Source: Begonia masoniana | Lineage: Eukaryota; Streptophyta; Magnoliopsida; Cucurbitales; Begoniaceae | NCBI GenBank assembly: GCA_022432975.1 | Contig: CM039502.1 | Location: 27,202,996-27,266,995, forward strand | Length of the DNA: 64,000 bases | Direction of reading: 5' to 3' | Shown: piece by piece, positions 36,274 through 48,200 of the stretch | How the letters are laid out: the number at the start of each line of letters is the position of its first letter | Numbering within the stretch: the first letter of the stretch is position 1 | Made by a program: the position numbers and the translations under genes | The notes under the pieces: generated by a model | What the model saw: the letters and a program-made list of their open reading frames with translations, nothing else | Databases searched by the model: none | Told to the model about the DNA's origin: nothing

Positions 36274-36562
36274 AATGAACGTTAATGACAAGACGTTAAA
36301 CTCTCTAGTGCTCCTCTTGCACGTTAACGACGAGGCATTCAACTCTCTAGTACATGCTCTTAGCACATTAACGACGAGGCGTTCAACCCTCTAGTGCCAC
36401 TTGCACTTTAACAACGAGGCATTCAACCCACTAGTGCCACTTGCACTTTAACACCGAGGCGTTCAACCCTCTAGTGCCACTTGCACATTAACAACGAGGC
36501 TTTCAACCCTCTAGTGCCACTTGCACATTAACAACGAGGCGTTCAACCCTCTAGTGCTACTT
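36274..36562 (-). repeat. 40-bp tandem repeat in Y1 LTR (copy 2)
   Basis: Duplicate of 26220-26515, with the same order of unit variants. Confidence 0.88.
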
Positions 36563-38169
36563 GCTACACATTTCATGCTCATCATTCACATCATGCCCCA
36601 ACACTTAGTTTTGTAGCTTAACATGACGCATGCCACTCACACAATACTCAAACACCAAATGATAACAACCCAGCAATTCATTCTCACACTACTCAATATA
36701 AACAACACAACTATCAAACAATAAATCCTACCGTTCCATGGTGTAGGCCCAAAGGCGACAAAACACACAATCCATTACTTACCTAGCGTCCTAGCTCGCT
36801 GGGTTTGGTACAACACGTCACCTATGGCTCGACCTATGACAAACATTCAAGCTTCAATAAAATCAAGCATACATTCACTAATTTATTCTCAAACTACTAT
36901 TTCTAGCCTAACCTAACTAAAACCTAACTAAACGGCCACTAATTTGGGTTCGGTAAAAACCAACCCGAAACTTCAGACACGCGTAACTTTTGCGTCGGTT
37001 ATATGAATCTAACGATTCCAGTGGCCACTTATTCCTCTAATAACCTAGTTTAACCTGCCAAAAGGAAATTTCAAACAAATGACCATAGCTAGGTCAAATC
37101 CTCCAAAAATAGAATCGGTTTTTACCCTAAAATATCCAAAATTTCCATTTCAATTCTATTCTACCAATTTCTTCACCAATCGATCACCCTAACCCTTAAT
37201 TAGCATAAACTAATCAAAATCTCAGGGCTACACACAGTAAATATCGAAATGCCCAAATCAGGCTTGCTGATTTTTGCCCAAACAGGGCTCCTCATGGCCA
37301 GGCGACCATAGCCGGTCTGAAACGCTCCCGAACCCACCCTGGCTTGGTGCGCTATTTTGCTAACCAATCCCGCATTAAAACATAATTTTCATAAACCCCA
37401 GAACCTAAAACTAAACTGACACAGCTGAATTCAAAGCTAAATCTCTCGAAGCTCTCTTATGTCATACCTAGCTGTCTAGACTCACTAATTCCCTTACTCC
37501 TAACCTTTAAGCACCACGGTGTTCTTCCCGAAAATTTCCGCAAAGTAACGCCTGAAAATGGCGCCTCCAAAATGCTAGGTACCTGCAAAGAAATAAATCC
37601 CAACCAATCCAGAATACTCCTCATCAACTTATCCAGCATATGAAATCACCAAATAGGAGTAAAGAGGGAAACTAAAATACTAACATCCCTAAGTGAAGAA
37701 AGTTCACAGTACAGGGCGACACGTCACCCTTAACTATGACTATATAAAACAACGACAAATAGCTATACCGTAACTCTCAAAACATCAACCAAAAAGAAAG
37801 TTACGCATTCCCATCATTTCTACAAACAGACATTTACAACAAACTACCAAAGGACAAAGCCCACATTCCCCCAAAGACCATGGTCGAGGCGCCCCGAAAA
37901 CTGTCCGCACCGGCATACAGCGTACATCGACGACTGCGTCCCAATCCTAGCTTTCCTCGTAGCTCTAATCTGTACTCCTGTCGTCACCTACACCACAGAA
38001 CACACACACACACGTAAGCTTACGCTTAGCAAGTAATGAATAACGAATATAAACATGCACAATGCACAACCCACACAACCGTAACACACACTATTTCTAC
38101 TCGTTTGGTTGTGCTCAATCCATTCTCATTTCCCGAATCGTAGACGTACGTCTCTCGTAGAATTCCATT

Positions 38170-38445
38170 CTACTCGAGACACCCAGCGTACATCTTTCAC
38201 GAGACATCAAAGCGTACATCTCTTACGAGACACCCAGCGTACATCTCTTACGAGACAATCAGCGTACATCTCTTACGAGACACCCAGCGTACATCTCTTA
38301 CGAGACACCTAGCGTACATCTCTTCCGAGACACTCAGCGTACATCTCTTACGAGACACTCAGCGTACATCTCTTACGAGACACCAAAGCGTACATCTTTT
38401 ACGAGACACTCAGCGTACATCTCTTACGAGACACTCAGCCTTTCA
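38170..38445 (-). repeat. 25-bp array in Y2 3' LTR, about 11 copies
   Basis: Units cgagacactcagcgtacatc plus tctta with several variants. It is the reference length for the expanded array at 51968-54478 in the other LTR. Confidence 0.92.
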
Positions 38446-38755
38446 TACTCACAATTCAAACCATGCATGCCACTCACAGAATACTCAAACACCAAACAAC
38501 AAACAACAACCAAGCATGCCCGCTCACACAATACTCAAACACCAAACAACAAACAACAACCAAGCATGTCACTCACACAATACTCAAACACTAAACAACA
38601 AACAACAACCAAGCATTTCATCACACAACACTCAAACACCAAATAATAACAACCCAACAATTTATCAAACAATACTCAAACACTAACAATAACAACCCAG
38701 CAATTCATCAAACAATACTCAAACACCAAACAATATACTATCAAACAATAAATCC
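38446..38755. repeat. Degenerate caacaaacaacaaccaagcat repeats
   Basis: CA-rich repeated phrases (cacacaatactcaaacacca, aacaacaaacaacaaccaag) with a period near 56 bp follow the 25-bp array. The same phrases occur at 28410-28690, 54490-54633 and 56690-56860. Confidence 0.75.
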
Positions 38756-39860
38756 TACCGTTCTGTGGTGTAGGCCCGAAGGTGACGAAACACACAATCC
38801 ATTACTTACCTGGTGTCCTAGCTCGCTGAGGATTCTCGGTTCCCTATCCACCTACAACAAATATTTAAACTTCATTAAATCAAGCCTACATTCACCAATT
38901 TACTGTCAAACTACTATTTCTAGCCTAACCCAACTAAAACTTAACTAAACGGCCACTAATTTGGGTTCGGTAAAAACCGCCCGAAACTTCAAACGTGCAT
39001 AACTTTCGCGTTGGTTATCGAATCGAACAATTCCAGCGGCAACGTACTCCTCTACTAACCTATTTTAACCTGTCAAAAGGAAATTTAAACCAAACGACAC
39101 AACTAGGTCAAAATTGGCAAAACCTGATTCTGCCCTAAACCGAAAATTTCCCTTTTCTCGTTTTTCATCAATTTTCATCCAATTGCTCACCAATCAACTA
39201 CCCTCACACCCAATTAACATAATCTAACCAAAATTCGAAGACTTCATGCAACAAAACTAGAAATGCCCGAACAGGGCTTCCTGATTTTTCCCTAAATAGG
39301 GCTCCTCACGGCCAGGCGACTAAAGCCAGACCAAGGGTTGGCAAACCCACACCGGAAACAATCAAAAACCGCCGTTGATCAGAGCCAAAACTCGCTCGTC
39401 ACTCACGGCCTCGAACAGAGAGGAAAGCAGGGGAAAATCGAGCTTACCTGTCAGATTTGTGTGCGGAGACGGCCGGAATCTGCTCGTCGCAGTCGTCTGG
39501 CCGGAGGACGCCGGAAAACACCGGTGAACAGGTCGCCGTCGAACGTCGCTTGTCTCCCTCGTCTCCGTTCGGGTGCTCGGGTGTTCAGTGCTCGCGACAG
39601 AATGGCTTAGAGCCATTCTGTTATTTTCTTTTAAATAAATAATAATAATAATAATAATAGTAATTCCTATTAAACATTAATAAATCATCATTTACCGTTT
39701 TGTCCTCCCATGTTTTCGACCATTTCGAATTTCATTAAATCTCGTTCTTAAATTAGAAATTTTCGTAAATTGACTCTCATCCCGTTCTTTTAATTACTTT
39801 ACCTTTTTATTATTTTTCTAAGACCATAACTCTATTAAATCTAAAGCCTCGGGTGTTACA

Positions 39861-39873
39861 ATCCACCCTCCTT
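39861..39873 (-). promoter_or_regulatory. Y2 polypurine tract
   Basis: The minus strand reads AAGGAGGGTGGAT immediately before the 3' LTR. It follows the conserved TTTTGAGGACAAATTTTTT block. Confidence 0.8.
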
Positions 39874-41858
39874 ACAAAAAATTTGTCCTCAAAATTTGGG
39901 CCTAGATAATTCCTTAATTTACTCACTTCAATCTACCATCCTAACTTTTTAGGTACGCTATGATTGTAATCATCTAAAGTTCTACGTATCCAAAGTTCCA
40001 GACTATTCACTTCATATCTTATATTCCCAAACCCCTCTAATTTCTTTTCCAACTCTAGCTTTGCTACCCCAATCGAGTAATTCTAAGAACTTAATGAGTA
40101 CACTTCTTACCTTAGGTTCTACTACCCTCTTAACGTCTGGGCTGCCTACTCACCTACACTACGGCCTAAATCATCTATCGGGTGCCTCTAATTACCTCTC
40201 GGTAATAACAATGCCTACATCTCCAAAGTTTTGACTTCACTTAACTCTACCCTCCATGGCCTAAAGCATTCATCACTTAGACCCTTAAATCTTTCTAACT
40301 TAGTTCTCCACTCTATCTTTTCCTCTAACTACGTTCACTTAATTATTTTTCTAATCTCATATTCATCAACACTTACATACTATCTTAACCTCATATCTCC
40401 TAAGATATCGTAATACCGTAACACTAAGAACTCAGTATATAAACATCTTACCCAAAATCCTTAAGCTTTAACTTTCTTTCTACTCGCCTAACTTATCGCT
40501 CTTTCTCTCACACCTAATTACCTCAAACAATCACGATATTTCATTAATCACCCTAACACTATCCATGTATAGCTCTTACTACTTCAATTATTAACTATCC
40601 TTTCAAAGTATATTATAAATTCTCAAACTTATGATCACTAAACTCAAATTAGTCAACTACAACTTCAGTCAGCACCAAACACTCTCAAATCATGAGGTCT
40701 AAACTAGCTCGTTCCAAACTTATTCCAATCCTTAAAGTGTACTCACTCACATAAGACTAAAATCTGCCGAGTAGACCTCTTATCTAAGTCCTCAATTTTA
40801 AAAAATCCTTTCTATTTTACTATCCCATTCCTTAAGAATCTAAGCTTTCATACATCATTCTAACTATATCTCTCAATACTCAATAGTTTGACCCTCTAAT
40901 ATCTCAAAGGTCTAATGGCTTTCCAACTTGAAATAAATTTCTTCCTATTTCTATCCTCGATCTAATTAATATAAACACTCCTACATGATTCCTCAGATTC
41001 CACAATCACCCTCTTATCTCAAACAATCACATCCTCTAAAAGTGATAATCACAATTTACTTAAACTAGACGCTCAAATGCAATCTACATTTACAACTGTT
41101 TAGGCTGTCTCCCAGTAACTTCATTTCCAACTTCAACTCTTGTCTGGTTACTCGTATTCTAAAACTCCAAGGGTTTGCTAACTAGAGTCAACTTTCTATC
41201 TATCCACTTTTAGCTTTCAGAAAAAAAAACTCTCCCTAAGATAAGGAATTCTAGGTATAGCATCTTTAATCATCTTTAATCCTACAAATTACTCAGTACA
41301 CAGTACATACCCCCCTCAATCATTCACTTAGACTACACCTCTTGAATACAGTTCATTGTACGTAACTCTCAATATCCCACCGTGCTCTCTCGTCTTATCC
41401 ACATAACGTACGTGCTAAGGGTCTCTCAATGGTTTAGGACATCTCCCAAAATTTCGTTTCTACCCTTAAGCTCTCCTATAACTCATCGCACCACAAACCT
41501 TCAAGGGTTTACTAAAGGCCCCCCATTCTATCTATTCTAATCTTTTATCGCATAAGATGTAACTCTCTAAGGGAAACTCATCCTATGTGTATCCTTCTTA
41601 TGTTATACCTTGTCCGTTTCGCATTTACCATAAATTCCTAGCTATTCGAACTATCAATTCACTGCGTCTATAAGTTGGCTAAGGGACTCCGCCGAGGTTG
41701 TCTCGGTACTCTCGGGAGTTTCGTTCTACTCCTAAACAAGGTTAAGCAATCAATCTTAGCTATAAACAACTAAAAGCAAAGAAATACTTACAGTCGATGA
41801 AGCACGTTGCATGGCGGCCAGCATTGTCGGGTAATCCTTTGAACGAATCGACCATTTT
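39874..41858 (-). mobile_element. Y2 internal region, no coding capacity
   Basis: About 2 kb, pyrimidine-rich on the plus strand, with no frame longer than about 60 codons and no gag or pol motif that I can find. Near 41756-41870 a short minus-strand frame starts just past the primer site, but it resembles no Gag. The rest looks like unconstrained or decayed sequence. Confidence 0.65.
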
Positions 41859-41870
41859 GCTTTGATACCA
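41859..41870 (-). promoter_or_regulatory. Y2 primer binding site, tRNA-iMet type
   Basis: The minus strand reads TGGTATCAAAGC, one mismatch to TGGTATCAGAGC, 3 nt from the LTR at 41874. Confidence 0.75.
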
Positions 41871-42889
41871 TTTTGTAACGCCCCCGAATCCACCCTGGCT
41901 TGGTGCGTTACTTTGATAACCAATCCCGTATTAAAACAAAATTCCAAAACCTAAAACTAAACTGACACAGCTGAATTCAAAGCTAAATCTCTCGAAGCTC
42001 TCTTATGTCATACCTAGCTACCTTGACTCACTAATTCCCTTACTCCTAACCTTTAAGCACCACGGCGTTCTTCCCGAAAATTTCAGCAAAGTAACGCCTG
42101 AAAATGGCGCCTCCAAAATGCTAGGTACATGCAAAGAAATAAATCCCAACCAATCCAGAATGCTCCTCATCATTTTATCCAGCATATGAAATCACCAAAT
42201 AGCAGTAAAGAGGGAAACTAAAATACTAACATCCCTAAGTGCAGAAAGTCCACAGTACAGGGCGACACGTAAACCCTTAACTATGACTATATAAAACAAC
42301 GACAAATAGCTATACCGTAACTCTCAAAACATCAACCAAAAAAAAAGTTACGCATTCCCATCATTTCTACAAACAGACATTTACAACAAACTACCAAAGA
42401 ACAAAGTCCACATTCCCTCGAAGACCATGGTCGAGGCGCCCCGACAACTGCCCTCACCGGCATACAGCGTACATCAACGACTGCGTCCCAATCCTAGCTT
42501 TCCTCGTAGCTCTAACCTGTACTCCTGTCGTCACCTACACCACAGAACACACACACACACGTAAGCTTATGCTTAGCAAGTAATGAATAACGAATATAAA
42601 CATGCACAATGCACAACCCACACAACCCTAACACACGCTGTTTCTACTCGCTCGGTTATGCTCAATCCATTCTCATCTCCCGAATCGTAGACGTACATCT
42701 CTCGTAGAATTCCATTCTACTCGAGACACCCAGCATACATCTTTTGTAACGACCCGAGGAGGATCGTCACGTGTCATGACTTTCCTTTAAACTTATCCGT
42801 ACTTTTATACCTCTGTAATCGTAGTATACTTTTTTTTTCTCAGACTTATATCATATCTCATCTTAACTTAAATTCGCTGAATAACCGCG

Positions 42890-43570
42890 TTTAGCTTTCA
42901 CTCCTGCCGATCGCTAAACGACAAACATCTAGTTGTTCTACCGGTCAGCACGTGCATCTCACATGATTCATTAAACATCTATCGGCAGGCACACATATTT
43001 GCATCTGCCGACAGTCACGTGCAACTCGTGTGACCAATTAAAACACCGTTCAATTATACAACGGAAGCCACCTACATCTGCCGATGAGAGAACAATAGAC
43101 GATGCTCTCATCTGCCGATGGCAAATACTCTATATCTGCCGATGACGTGGCATCACATCTTCCGGTAACTTAACTCACTACTCATACCGATCGCCAGATA
43201 ACAGACATTGTCGTCATCTGCCGATGGCTTAAGACAACTACATCTTCCGACAGATTAACTCACCATCTGCCGATGATACGTCCCATGTCTGCCGATGAGA
43301 GAACCATAAGCGAGGCTCTCATCTGCCGATGGCAAATACCCCTTATCTGCCGGTGACGTCAGCCGGAAGACAAATACTCTTCCTCTTCCGATGACGTTCT
43401 CCGGAAGTCAAACTTACCCGACTCCCATCACAACTCTCCTGCCGATGACGTCAGCCGGAAGACAAATACTTTTCCTCTTCCGATGACGTCCTCCGGAAGT
43501 CAAACTTACCCGACTCCCATCACAACCCTCCTGCCGATGACGTCAGCCGGAAGACAAATACTTTTCCTCC
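42890..43570 (-). repeat. LTR motif array of element B
   Basis: Plus-strand catctgccgatg and catcttccg variants are CATCGGCAGATG and CGGAAGATG in sense. TGACGTCA occurs at 43354-43361, 43446-43453 and 43538-43545, each followed by gccggaag. A 92-bp block (about 43360-43545) is nearly duplicated. The copy in the other LTR is at 50013-50693. Confidence 0.78.
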
Positions 43571-43968
43571 ATCATCCCTCGGCATCAGACATCCCCCCTT
43601 TTTTTTTAGACTTCTATCTTGATAAATGTAAACCTCATAACTTAAATCTTAATGGCCAAAACTCATCAGAATAAATCATGAACTCATTCAAACTCACACA
43701 GCGGAAGACTTAATTAAAATAGTTCATTTGATAACTATAGCTATATCTTCGGACTCTGAAATTAAGACAGGCAGTTTCTAAAATCCCAAATTGTTAAATA
43801 ATCCGAACCTACTTGACTTGGCTTCTTAACAACTTCATTAAAACTTATACGAGCTTTAACCAGAATTCCCCATTCGCCATCCAGCCACAGATTTCACACT
43901 GATCACCTCCAGCAACCTAGCTTAGACATTTTCATCAACTTTGAATTCCTCACCTGATATTTCTTCAC

Positions 43969-44590
43969 CTACATCATAAGGTGTAACTGTAAGCCTAAGG
44001 CTTAGTAAGGAATGCAAACTATTATGAGTTCATGAATGCATAACTTGGAGAAAAACATGCTCATAAGTCTTTTCTTTTCATGTACTTATCTTAATCATCA
44101 TTCATAATCGTATCTCGTATTCATTGTTCATAATCATCATTCGTAGACATGCTCATATTCATCATTCCTTTCATCATTTATATTCTTCATTACATTATGT
44201 GGTTTAAGGGAGGATTTGTGCCGGTAAAGGGGGTTCGACAGTGAGTTTGATCATGGTCCCTACTGCGGGTCGTATTCATATGTCCTACTGCGGACTGTGA
44301 CATACGCCGAACCACCCCCAACCCTCACTTAACCACGTTGCATAAGTTTTATCTTCTTACCTTATTCATGAGAAAACATATTTCAAAACATTTTCATATG
44401 CTTGAGAAGTAAAACATGATGCATAACATAAATGCACTTAATCATCGAACTAAGACAGGGGAGTACATGAGGATAACAGAACCATATCCATCGACATTTC
44501 ATCAAACATATAGCAGACAATGTTCACTAAATCTAACTTAATCCTTTGATGTAGGGCCCTATTGGCCGGAAACTTAATACATTCACTTAC
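43969..44590 (-). other. Predicted LTR leader intron with stem (element B)
   Basis: Minus-strand donor CCAG|GTAAGTG at 44590; acceptor GATGTAG|G ends at 43969; 622 nt. Arm 1 CCTACATCAAAGG (44555-44543) pairs with arm 2 CCTTATGATGTAGG (43981-43968) through 9 + 4 pairs around one bulged A. The other LTR has the same arms at 51665-51677 and 51091-51104. Confidence 0.5.
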
Positions 44591-45080
44591 CTGGATTCCT
44601 TAGCAACTTGAATCACCTTCTCTTCAACTTCTTCACCTAACACATTTCACATTACAGTAGTTAAAATAAAGTCCTAAAAGTTCTAATCGAAAGTCATCCT
44701 AGAATCTAACAGCTAAGGTTCTCTGTGCAGTCTGAAATCCAAAACCGAAACAGCTAGATATAGCTATCGATTAAACGGGGTCGGTTATATAAAAGGTCCA
44801 GAATCGATTTAAAGGTGGCATTACCAAATGAAGATAAAGAACGATAACCAACTGACTCAGCCATTGAAGAGCCCGAAAGTACAAGTTCAACTGAAAACAG
44901 AGTTCTAAATGACTACCCGGCATCTACATTGTCAAAATCTTACCTAGAATGCGGGTTATCGGAGTGGAGGTTGAAAAAACCAGTTGCTGGGGAGGAAAAA
45001 GGCTCCAGAGAAGAAGGGAGTCGCCGAGAGGAAATGTCGGCTGCAGTGAGGTTTAAATGAGATTTAAGGTTTCCATTTTC

Positions 45081-45088
45081 TATTTATA
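45081..45088 (-). promoter_or_regulatory. TATA box of element B 3' LTR
   Basis: Minus strand TATAAATA, 160 nt inside the LTR. The corresponding segment is missing from the truncated 5' LTR. Confidence 0.6.
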
Positions 45089-45248
45089 CCTAATCCTTCA
45101 ATCTTTATTACAAAATTGCCACTCAACCTAGTTTTACTCAACTTGTAATGAATTTGCCTCAACGTTAAATTTAATCATAAAGGTTAAATAAAGGGTAACA
45201 ATGAGAATGGTCAGAAAAATTCACCTGGCCGAAATGTCGGGTGTTACA

Positions 45249-45261
45249 TCCACCCCTCCTT
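45249..45261 (-). promoter_or_regulatory. Element B polypurine tract
   Basis: The minus strand reads AAGGAGGGGTGGA directly before the 3' LTR. Confidence 0.85.
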
Positions 45262-45289
45262 AAACAAAATTTTCGTCCTCGAAAATTGG

Positions 45290-48200
45290 TCAAGCAAAGA
45301 GTTTTGGATACTTGTCCAACATATCCTGCTGTAGTTCCCATGTAGCTTCTTCAATACCATGATTCTTCCACAAGACCTTAACCAACAAGATTTCCTTATT
45401 CCTTAGAGTCTTCACTGCAGAATCCAAAATTTGTACTGGTTTCTCTTCATACACCAAATTAGGTTCAATTTCGATTTCTGTTGGTTCAACAACCTGAGTC
45501 GGATCACGTATGCATTTCCTTAGCATAGACACATGAAAGACATTGTGAACCTTTTCCAAAGATGGAGGCAAAAGTAATCTATAGGCTGTGCTACCAATCT
45601 TAGCTAAGACAGGGAATGGTCCAATGAACCGTGGGTTAAGCTTTCCCTTCTTACCAAATCTTAAGACTCCTCTAAATGGTGAAATCTTCAGGAAAACTTC
45701 ATCGCCAACAGAAAATTCAAGATCTCTTCTTCTTTGGTCCGCATAACTCTTCTGCCGGCTTTGTGCAGTTAACATCCTTTTCCTAATGACTGTAATCTTG
45801 TCTGACATCTGTTGCAAAATCTCTGGGCCCAATAACTTCGCTTCACCAACCTCATCCCAGTACAAAGGTGACCTACATTTCCTGCCATACAAAGCTTCAT
45901 AGGGTGCCATACCAATGGTGGACTGGTAACTATTGTTGTAAGAAAACTCAATCAGAGGTAGGTGTCTACTCCATGTAGTCTGAAAGTCAAGCACACATGC
46001 TCTCAACATATCCTCGAGTATCTGAATGGTCCTCTCGGATTGTCCATCTGTCTGCGGGTGAAAAGCGGTGCTGAAGGATAACTTTGTGCCTAAGGTACCT
46101 TGTAAACTTTTCCAGAATCGGGAGGTGAATCTAGGGTCACGATCAGAGACTATGGATACGGGAATCCCATGCAATCTGATAATTTCTTGAACGTAAAGAT
46201 TAGCAAGTTGGTCCATCGTGTAGGTTGTCTTTACAGGTAAGAAATGAGCTGACTTTGTCATCCTATCAATCACAACCCAAATACTGTCATGTCCTTTAGT
46301 TGTTTTAGGTAAGCCTACAACAAAATCCATGGCAATGTTTTCCCACTTCCATTCGGGAATAGGTAGAGGTTGAAGGGTACCTCCTGGTCGTTGGTGCTCG
46401 GCTTTAACTTGCTGGCATACCAAGCATGATTCTACGTACTTGGCGATATCCCTCTTCATATTAGGCCACCAATAAAGTAACTTCAAGTCTCGATACATCT
46501 TGGTGCTACCGGGATGTATAGAAAAGGAAGACGAGTGAGCCTCGGCCAAAATCAACTTACGTAATTCTTCATCACAAGGGACATACCATCGATTCCTAAA
46601 TCTCAGGATTCCATCATTGGAAAGACTAAACTCGGAGGTGGCGTCCTTCAACTTATTCATCATACTGTTATTCTCCTCGGAATCCTTCTGTTGTGACTCT
46701 TTGATCTTTTCCAAAACCGTTGGTTGAATGGTCAAATCGGTAAGTAAGGCTGACAACCCTGGAACTAGTTCCAATTCAAACTTCTGAACTTCAGTCCTCA
46801 AGGGTGCAGACAAAACTGACACTGCGGGTTGCATTGTTTTTGACATTCTGCTCAAAGCATCGGCTACAGCATTAGCCTTACCCGGGTGGTACTTGATTTC
46901 AAAGTCATAGTCCTTAACAAATTCTAACCAACGTCTTTGTCTCATGTTTAATTCCTTTTGGGTGAAAAGATACTTTAAACTCTTGTGGTCAGAAAACACA
47001 TCGCACTGCTGTCCATACAAATAGTGCCTCCAAATTTTAAAGCAAAAACAACTGCAGCTAGCTCTAAATCATGAGTGGGGTAATTCTGTTCATAACCTTT
47101 TAGCTGCCTAGAGGCATACGCCACAACTTTACCTTCTTGCATCAAAACACATCCCAAACCAATCTTGGATGCGTCACAATAAACACTAAATTTTCCTTCT
47201 TCAGTTGGGAGAGTTAATAGCGGGGCTGTCGTTAACTTCTGTTTCAATGATTGGAAGCTATCTTCACAAGCTTCGGTCCAAAAGTACTTGAGGTCCTTCT
47301 TGGTTAAATTGGTCAAAGGTTTAGCTATCATAGAGAATCCTTTAATGAACTTTCTATAGTAGCCAGCCAGACCAAGGAAACTTCGAACTTCACTGACATT
47401 CTTTGGCTGTGGCCAATCCTTAACGGCCTGAACCTTAGTTGGATCTACTGATATGCCCTCAGCAGAATGACATGACCTAAAAAGTTGACCTTATCCAGCC
47501 AAAATTCACATTTGGACAATTTGGCATAAAGCTGCTGCTGTTTTAAGGTTGATAATACTATTCTCAAATGTTCTGCATGGTCGGTTTCAGTCTGTGAGTA
47601 TACTAAAATGTCATCTATAAACACAATCACAAACTTATCCAGGTATTCACGAATACTCGGTTCATCAAGTCCATGAAAGCGGCAGGCGCATTAGTCAGTC
47701 CAAATGACATCACAAGAAATTCATAATGTCCGTAGCGGGTTCTGAAGGCTGTCTTTGGTATATCTCCTTCCTTAACCTTCAGTTGGTAATAACCCGAACG
47801 TAAGTCAATCTTTGAGAATACCTTAGCTCCTTGTAGTTGGTCAAACAGGTCATCTATCCGGGGTAAAGGATATTTATTCTTGACTGTCAACTTATTCAGT
47901 TCTCTGTAGTCTATACACATTCTAAGAGAACCATCTTTCTTTTTAACGAAAAGGACAGGTGCACCCCAGGGAGAACTACTAGAACGTATAAATCCCTTGT
48001 CAACTAATTCCTGTAGTTGGACCTTTAATTCTTTTAACTCAACAGGTGCCATTCGGTAAGGATTCTTAGATACAGGTAATGCCTCGGGGTATGTATCAAT
48101 CACAAATTCTACCTCTCTATCGGGTGGTAGTCCCGGTAAGTCGTCCAAGAATGCTTCAGGAAACTCTCGTACGGTAGGAATACCTTGTAATTCCACTTTA

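Larger units (their letters stand above)
37988..38809 (-). other. Predicted LTR leader intron with 15-bp stem (Y2)
   Basis: Minus-strand donor CCAG|GTAAGTAAT at 38809; acceptor GGTGTAG|G ends at 37988; 822 nt. Arms CCTACACCACAGAAC (38774-38760) and GTTCTGTGGTGTAGG (38001-37987) are exact complements and differ at four positions from the A-type arms. The 25-bp array lies in the loop. Confidence 0.55.
29576..39640 (+). repeat. Tandem duplication, second copy (about 10.06 kb)
   Basis: Same content as 19520-29575. The right end, near 39640, continues into the full Y2 LTR end. The first 110 bp (29576-29685) carries clustered extra or missing bases relative to 19520-19625, unlike the rest of the copy. 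A few substitutions (for example ttagg/tcagg at 22552/32610, gtctcggac/gtcccgggc near 26034/36106) and many run-length changes separate the copies. Confidence 0.9.
37318..39860 (-). mobile_element. Y2 3' LTR (left copy)
   Basis: 2543 bp. On the minus strand it runs from TGTAACACCCGAGGC (39860) to GGGGGCGTTTCA (37318); the terminal A to T change spoils the usual GTTACA end. Predicted intron 1 39447-38852, 42-nt exon 38851-38810, intron 2 38809-37988. AT-rich TTTATTTAAAAG near 39627-39640 may serve as promoter. Confidence 0.88.
42745..45248 (-). mobile_element. Element B 3' LTR (complete)
   Basis: 2504 bp. Minus-strand start TGTAACACCCGACATTTCGG, end CCTCGGGTCGTTACA. Predicted layout: TATA box, exon 1, intron 1 44943-44637, 46-nt exon 44636-44591, intron 2 44590-43969, then the CATCGGCAGATG/TGACGTCA array. 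Confidence 0.92.

Noticed and set aside
39338..39642. GC-rich open frames in the Y2 LTR (also 29312-29572, 57436-57756, 58055-58249)
   Set aside because: They lie in the LTR leader on both strands and have no recognisable domain. Similarity between copies is explained by LTR homology.
45290..47331. Separate genes in element B for RT, RNase H and integrase
   Set aside because: They are parts of one polyprotein broken by single-base losses; order and spacing match element A.
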